Assembly: GCF_018812025.1 (NCBI RefSeq)
Contig: NC_063049.1
Coordinates: 13,116,258-13,180,257 of the forward strand
Direction of reading: 5' to 3'
Source: Megalobrama amblycephala
Taxonomy: Eukaryota; Chordata; Actinopteri; Cypriniformes; Xenocyprididae
DNA length: 64,000 nt
Below, in pieces: positions 36,701 through 45,700 of this stretch; the stretch's first letter is position 1, and every line of letters begins with the position of its first letter. Position numbers and translations under genes: made by a program. The notes beneath the pieces are model-generated. The model was not told where the DNA came from. It ran no database searches and saw only the letters and a list, made by a program, of their open reading frames with translations.

Positions 36701-39700
36701 CTTAGGAACACCTAAAGCCTTGTCCAGATGAGCGTTTAGGGATATTGTTTTTCATTCTCAGAAAAATGTACGTGTCTTTGGCTTCAAAACATGACAGCTG
36801 ACTCACACTGTATTGTCTTTCAAAGGCAAGCATTGTTGAGTATTGTTTTTGGCTGCAGTGTCTCAATAGAAGCAATTTCTATCAACATTTTAATATCTCC
36901 CAAGAAACTAAAAGTTTGAATGTATGAGCAATTTTTGTTTTGAACATCCCAAGATACCATGAAGGTATCAAAATATTTGTGAAAGGTGTGGTTGTCAGCT
37001 TGAGGCAGTGTTTCTCGAGTAACCTAGAAACTCCATAAATTCTCAGTGTGTCCAAATATAGATGACAGTTAACAGTTTTCTTTTTTTAGTTTCATGTGCT
37101 CAAGTACTGTATTAATTAGGTAATTTTTACATAACATGGTTAGGGTTGGGTAATATATATTTTTATGTTGCTGGTGATACAAAAATGAAGCAACATTGTA
37201 TATATGTTTGATTAGACTATTATGAGTATTAATGAGTATGAGTGTTTCTACATTTAGAGCTTCAGTTACAGTGAATTGACTCATCAAAACTTGTCATCAC
37301 ATCTCTGCGTGGTAGCAAGTTCTTTTAGTTAAATGCCTTGATTGTATTTACAGTTCTACTAGAGCTGCACGATTCTACATAAATTGAGAGTCACGATTTT
37401 AGTTTTTAAAATAGAGTTCACGATTCTTTATAGTCGACTAAACAAAATAACATGTAATTTACTAGAGGTTCTGACAAAATGTTAATTACTGCAGTCTAGT
37501 TTGAATGAATGATTCAATGACTCACTCATAAAGACTTAACTTGTTTTATTACTGGATGAATAAGCGTTTTTGAACAAATCTCTTGAATGAATGATTCAAT
37601 GACAAATACATTTTTTTAACAGTCACTTGTTGCCACCTACTAGTGTAACATTGTAATTGTTACAATCTTTATTTGAAGTGTCAATTTTTTTTCAAAAGGT
37701 GATTTACACTATTTTGATCTCTGCCATAGACATCAATGTTTATATCTGAACTATAAACTTTAATCCCAGATGATCTGAATTATTGTAACACAAAAATGAT
37801 GATACTATGTATTTGAAAAGAAGCTGTTTGTGAAGCTGTTTCATACCTATACATGACAACTACTCTCTCTGGGTCAGCAGCAGCACCAAAGCAGATCTGA
37901 ATATTCGCTGTAATCGTACTAGTCAAAGGTTTAATAGACACTAGCGAATTTTTTTTTTCTTTTACAAGATGTAAAGCAAATATAGGCCGTTTATGTGTGT
38001 GTCCCTTTAAATGCAAATGAGCTGTGCAATGCAAATGCAAATGAGTTTAACAGTCCGCGCCTTACATTGTTCAAACCGGAGTCGGACACTGATGGAGAGA
38101 CTCAGGAAGAACTTACAACTTTTAGAATGCGACTGGACAATTCTGAATGGATAGTGGAAAAATGTATGTAGTTGCTGTGGAGTTGATTCACTCATCGACT
38201 AGCATGTGCTGTCATGTTAATCTTTGCGTTGAATTGACCCGTTTGACTCATTTGTGAAGCAGTCCGGCGTAAAATGACGGCATGAAAACACTTGACTACA
38301 ACAACTCTTCCTCTTCTCTAAAGCAGCCCGACATGGCCTCACCCCTTTTGTTGCTTGTTCCCGGGGGCAGGGTTAATGTAAATTTTGGGGTTTGTGATGT
38401 CACCAACCCAGGAAGAAGCTCGTTGTAATCCCTAAGAGCCTTTTGTTGTAGTCCTTAAAAAGCGATTTCTGTAAATGAAAATATCTACCTTTGCATTGAA
38501 CTTTGAGTGTCGTAATTTTGCAGATGTTGTTTATGCTCAAACGGCAACATTACACACTAACTAAAGTTAAAAAGTGAAATCGTAATCAAGGACCCCTTTA
38601 ACAATTAATTGTGCATGAAACATTTTGAAACTAATGGCTACAATGGACCCTTCGCTAAGCCCCGCCCTCCTTAGTTACTGTTGCTACGCCTGTCAAGCTT
38701 TTGAGCCTGGCAAGTCATTTACAGTGTGTATGCACCGGTGTCAGACATTTTCAAGGAGATAATTAGTCATTTTTGGCGAACAGGTGAAATATCTGTGAGA
38801 GTAAGACAAAAGGGACTGCAGTATGCATTCGAGGGATATATCCACGACATAATATGCAACCGATTAGAAAATAATTTGATCAAAATTGAAGCTAAAGCTC
38901 CGAGCGCGAGCAGCAGCCTCTTCATACGCTGACCATTCAAATGGGAAACACACAGTTTATTGAGGAAAAGCTTTGTTCATCCACAGCAGGTTAAGTGAAA
39001 TTTGTGAAAATAACCTAATAATTATAAATCAAACAGCTTATCCATAAATCTTGTGGAATAAACACAAGACGTTAGCCTGACCACTTTGCAATGATAACAT
39101 TCTCCCGCTTATAATTTTAGCACGCCAGGCTAACGTTACTCCGTCTTGCCTTTAATCATATTATTTCACATTAAAATACATTATATGCATTATGAACAAA
39201 GAGCCGTCATTATTTCCAAGCAACGATGTGCTGAGTTAGCTAGCTAGCTAACCTACCCGGGCTTACTGCATATGCATACATCAATATTACATCATTGTCG
39301 TCATGATAAATAACACACAATTACTGTACTTGCATTATTGTTAAGGGTAGGTTTAGGGTTGGGGAAAGTGTAGATGTTAATAAAGCCATAAACCACGTTA
39401 ATATCACGCTGGAAGCACAATCTGATAGGTAACGTTAGCATTTTTCAGATTTTGCTAACGTTACCCACTGTTTCAATGGGAGGTAGTAAAATCTGACAGG
39501 GTAGCACAAATTGTCAGAACACCGGCACTTCTCCCCTTGGGTTTTAGGTTTCGAGAAGGGAAAAAATTCCACCACCCCGTCTAAACTCGGGTATCAGATT
39601 AACACAATCCATAAGCACAACGCTTCGGCATGTTCCCTCGCTCGAAAGCTTGACAGACCTCCCGCGCCTAGTAACGGTTGCTAAACCACGATTGGCCTGT

Positions 39701-42700
39701 GGCGGTTTTCGGGCGTGGCTTAGCGAAGGGTCCATTGGTGTTTGGTTGAAATTCTGGTTCTTCTAAATTAAAAAAAATAAATAAAACCATCCTTTAAACC
39801 AGTGGTCTCAAACTCAATTCCTGGAGGGCCAGTTTTGCTCCAACCCTAATCAAACACACCTGATCCAGCTAATCAAGGTCTTCAGGATTACTAGAAACTT
39901 CCAAGCAGGTGTGAGTTGGAGCTGGTTGGAGCTAAACTGTGCAAAGCTGTGGCCTTCCAGGAATTGAGTTTGAGACCACTGCCTTAAACCCTTTCAGAGC
40001 AAATAGATTAATATCAAAACAAATATCAAATGTATCAAAAATATCACAAAGCTCCTGGTAGGTTTTCTAGTTTTGCATAGAAATGATTTTGTAGTGTTTC
40101 TCTTTTTCTCTCCCCCAGCAGTAATGGAAACAGCAGTAGCTGGAGCAGTCTGGGTTTAGAAGGCGAGGTTTATGAAGAACATTTGTCCTTCTCTCCATCA
40201 GACAGGTTGGTCTATGGAAAGAGGTGTAGCATAGCCAGTGTGTGCGGCTCTAATTATTGCATGATGTCATGCAACTCTTTATCAGCAAGTGCTGAAAACG
40301 TGTCTGACATTACCTATTAGAAACAAAACTTCCCATTGTTGTTCTCCATCCTGTGGCTGGAATTAGTCAATTGAATCTTTGTGTTCATGTTGGTAGAATT
40401 GTGGGTGTAGGAAGTGTTGGGGTTGGGTCATTGACTTCATAAGTGTTTTGTGATGTATTTACTAAAGAATGAACTATCTGTCCTTACTGCATGCTTCCTG
40501 TTTGAGTGAAAAAAGGATTTCCCAGTCCCTAATTCTCATTAGAGTTCAGGTCCACAACATGAATCATGTGCATTTGAGTTCAAAGTGACTCACTCCATAC
40601 AAAAGTAACAGAGATCACTTTATAAATCATTACATCATACATCGAAAAAAAAAAAACATCTGAAAAGCATATCTGGGAAAAAAAAATCCCTTCAATTTAC
40701 AATCAGAAACGGATATCGCATCTTGATTGTTTACTTCTTGTTAAAAAAAAAACCAGCTCACCCAAATCAGAGCTGGTCAACAAATATTTATAATGTACTG
40801 CTGATTTATCTGGCAATATTGCAAGTTATCATTTATAAATAGTTTATAGTTTAGTCAAATTCAGGTTTTTCCTTAGGTTTTTTTCAATTTTATTGAGACC
40901 TTGGAGACATATTTAATATTAATTATGTTTGCAGTGAATTTGCTGGCGATATTAATTAATCAAAATCTCTGAATATCACAATGTGCCTTACACTTGGCTA
41001 TTACATTTTCTAAAGACTTGTGAGTATGAGTACATTAAAATAGATTTAAAAGAATTTTAATACCATCTCTTATTTAATAATATAACAGTATACAGTACAG
41101 TTACTGTTTTGTGTCGATAATTTTAAGTTTTTGAAAGAAGTATTTATGTGCACCAATCCAGCATTTATTTGATTAAAAATACAGTAAAAACAGTAATACT
41201 GTGAATTATAATTACAATTTAAAACAGATATTTTCTATTTTAATGTTTTAAAATATAATTCCAGCAAACTGAATTTTCAGCATCATTACTCCAGTCTTCA
41301 CTGTCACATGATCCTTCCGAAATAATTCTAATATATTGATTTGCTGCTTAAGAAACATTTCTTATTATTATTATGTTAAAACAGATGCTTAAGATTTTCG
41401 TGGAAACTGATACATACCTTCAGAAGCCATTGCAATGTTTATTCTTGCTCATTTCATTTTAACTTATGCTAGAAAAATGTCCATCCAAATCAGAACTGGA
41501 CAACAAATATTTATAATATACTGCTGATTTATTTGCCAGTATTAAATTAAGCAATATTTAGCTAAATGGCAGTAGAAAATGTGGTTCCTCGGATTATGTA
41601 AATATGCAAATCTGAAAAATATTGATAGATTTTTTTTTGCTTTAATGCCCCACACCAAATCAGCTGAAAAAAAAAAAAACTATTGCATCAATATCTGTTA
41701 GCATGGGCAAGGCATAAATATGGCATGAATTCTAGCTGAAACAGTAGTGGAGCTGGGTTATATGAGAAATGGGAATGCTGGGAGCTGCTGTCACTCTCTC
41801 TTGCATGTGGTTCATTGTGTCATTCCCTTTAGTCTGTCAGTAAGACTCTCTTACACCTGTACTATTTTTCACCTTACAGTGATTGTGCTGAAGAGAAGGA
41901 AGCAGAGGCCAAAGAGGATTCAGGCGGTAAATGAAAACTATATCTCTTCTTTGTATTTTCCTCCAATGCTAGTGTTTATTCTGTGGTCTGATGTTAAACC
42001 TCAACTGTTAAACTAATTTTAGCCTTTTATTTTGCTGCCACTCATTTAAAGTGGTCTTACTTGGCCAAGCACCTTCAGCGCGCCCCTGTCAAAGCCACAA
42101 GACTATTTATCCTCGTTCCTAGCAGTCTAACTGTCAGACCGGCTCCATGTGGGTCAACAGATGAGCTCAAGCAGAGTTCTGTGTCTGGCCTAGTTAACAG
42201 AGAGCGTGGGAAACTGGTCTGCTGAAGTAGACTATTTTGCTGTGATGGTTTTTGTGTGTATGTATGAGCTGAACGTGTGTGTTTTATATGTATGTGCAGG
42301 AGCGGTGCGAGTGGAGAGGGAACATGGGCAGGCAGAAAGAGCTCTGCTGGTGGTCAGTACCGATGTCCAGGGTGGGGCTGTGGACCCCCAGCTGACGGCT
42401 GTGCTCCAGTGGATCGCTGCCTCTATTGCTGATCTGTCTTTAATGCAGCTTAGCCATTTCTCAGGCCAGGAGCTCCAGCAGGTGAGAACACAGACTATGT
42501 TCACACTGTCATATTATTTGTGCATCCGATTGGAATATGATCAAAATTACTGACTGTCCTCACTGTTTATCGCAACTGTTCAGATCTGATTCGTGCGTCC
42601 CGTGGAACTTTTTCATTTTTCGGAATATCTGCATTGGTTTCAGTTTGGGTTCCGCATTGGTTTCGCACATGTATATTAATAAGCCTTATAAATCATAATA

Positions 42701-45700
42701 ATGAGCCTTTAATTGCCTATATATAATACATAGCCTAATCAGCGCTCAAGCACACGCATAAAGCTTGCAACTGCATGCCGGCAAAACTAATAATTATTCA
42801 AGGAGACTGTCGAAACATTTTAATGATTTATTAAAAGATTTCTGTGTTTTTGGCTGCAGAGATTAAAGGATTAGTTCACTTTCAAATTAAAATTTCCTGA
42901 TAATTTACCAAGATGTCATCCCATGTCATCCAAGATGTTCATGTCCTTCTTTCTTCAGTCGAAAAGGAATTAAGGTTTTTGATGAAAACATTCCAGGATT
43001 TTTCTCCATATAGTGGACTTCAATGGACCCCAAATGGTTGAAGGTCAAAATTATAGTTTCATTGCAGCTTCAAAGCATTCTACACGATCCAGACGAGAAA
43101 TAAGGGTCTTATCTAGAGAAACCATCGCTCATTTTCTAAAATAAAATTCAAATTTTATACGTTTTAACCATAAATGCTCATCTTGAACTAGCTCTCTTCT
43201 TCTTCTCTATTTGAATTCCAGCACTGCTAAGTGTATTACTGCCCTCCATAGGTCAAAGTTTGAACTAAATTGTCATACAATTGTCATACAATATGCTAGT
43301 GCAAGTATATTACAATTAGTTCAAATTTTGACCTGTGGAGGGCAGTAATACACTGCCGGAATTCTAATGAAGAAGAAGAAGAAGAAAGCTAGTTCAAGAT
43401 GAGCATTTATTGTTAATACGTATATAAATTTGTAATTTTTTTTTTTTAGAAAATGAGCGATGGTTTCTCTAGATAAGACCCTTATTCCTTGTCTGGTATC
43501 GTTTGAAGCCCTTTGAAGCTGCACTGAAACTGTAATTTTGACCTTCAACCATTTGGGGTCCATTGAAGTCCACTATAAGGAGAATAATCCTGGAATGTTT
43601 TCATCAAATCCTTAATTTCTTTTCGACTGAAGAAAGGACATGAACATCTTGGATGACATGGGGGTGAGTAAATTATCAGGAAATTTTTATTTGAAAGGTG
43701 ACTAATCCTTTAAGTCAACAGTGCTGACTCATCATCTCCGCAGTACTGGACGTGCCTATATGCACGTTTCATACGGATTACATAATCTGTAAATATTTGT
43801 GAATAATGTTATACACTGAGTTTTGGTTTATTTTTTTGACGTGCTCAAGTTCACAGAGACGGCAAAAAGCGCATCCTGTTTTCTTTATTTTACAAAGGCA
43901 CAACGTTTTCTTGTTATTGTGAGTTTACACAGATAAAAGTAAATAAAGGACCCTTTACAGTTTTGAATGGTGTTTCACTCTTATCTGTATGACCAAAAAT
44001 GACAGAGTATTTTTAGTTGTTTCTGCTGTTATCAGGAAAGATGCAAGTGATTGCACCGGCACCTCCATGCCTTGCAGTAAACACACTTTAACTTCCACAC
44101 TTCACATGAACACTTAGATATGCGTCTAATAATAGCGCATATTTATCTAGTTTAAAGCTAGAGCGAGCTGCCGTGTAAAGTTGGTACTGATTACATGTTT
44201 CAAATGATAAGCCACATTTGAGGTCGATGGAGGAGAGGCGAACGTTTGGACATACTGTAATTACCACAAGGACCCACCATCAACGATATGTCCCTCACAA
44301 AAACAACAACAACAAAAAACGTGGAGGAGTTGCAGTATGGATGTTTTCTTATTTACAACTTGACAATATGTAGCCACTGCGCTAGACTACTACATCTTCT
44401 GAGGCAGCGGCAGAAGGCTGGTATGCGTAGCTTTAATCCGTGCTGTCGTCTCAAAATATGTCTCCATTGTATTGTAACTTTCTTCTCGACCATCTCAACA
44501 ACACAACCTTGTTTCTGCAGTGACTTTCAGCATGTTTCCTATAAGAATGTCGGACATGTTTACATTTTACGTGGCATAAGTGACATAAACCACGCAAAAT
44601 CAGATTAGAGCGTTCAGAATGAAACAGGTTTCCAGAAATGCAATTTGAATAGAATTTTAAACCACGTATGAATGGAGCTCAAAACATATTTGTAAAAAAT
44701 TCAATTTGTGTGAACAGGTCACAATCCTGAACTAACCGTATGTGCAACAGAACAATAACTAAGACACACGCTGTTATACGGAAGTAAACACGGAGGTTAC
44801 AAAAGTGAGCATTTATGCATTAGTTTATAAGGCGATAAGCCACGGAAGCCAGTGAATTTGAGTGCAGGTGATATAGAGGATGAGGAGAAAGAGCAAAGTT
44901 TTTCTCGTACAGTTTTTCTTTAAGTTTTGCTTGTATAGAAATGTCACCATAATACTTATCAGTATAACAGCTCACCAATCCTACACTGACTAACTTCGCT
45001 GCCGTCTTCCATATTCACTGAGTGACCAAAAAACTACCGGTATGTAAATTCTTTTGAGTGACTCCTATCAGCGTGAACTGTGATGAATCTAGAGTGACCT
45101 TAAAGCCACATGAATTCCGATGTGACTGTTCAGACTGAGGTCGCATTGCAAAACATCCGACTTGTGGAAGTGGCCCAAATCAGAATCAAAAATATCAGAT
45201 TCCATGTGGTTTGTGCTGTTCACACTATGAGAAAACAAATCTGAGTCATATATGAGCAAAAAAATCAGATTTGGGACACTTTTTTTGCCTGCACTCTGAA
45301 AGTAGCCTAAGCATGACCATAGTTATGAACTATATATTGCAAGTTATCAGTTAATAGTTAACCATTTAGGTCAATTCAGTAAAGTTTCCTTAGGTTTCTT
45401 TAATTTCATTGAGGCCTAGGAGAGATGTATTTAAAGGGTTAGTTCACCCAAAACTGAAAATTCTGTCATTAATTACTCACCCTTATATCGTTCCACACCC
45501 TTTAGACCTTCATCTTCGGAACACAAATTAAGATATTTTTGATTAAATCAAATGGCTCAGTGAGGCCTCCATTGCTAGCAAGATAATTAACACTTTCAGA
45601 TGTCCAGAAAGCTACTAAAGACATATTTAAAACAGTTCATGTGACTACAGTAGTTCAACATTAATGTTATGAAGCGACGAGAATATTTTTTGTGTGCCAA

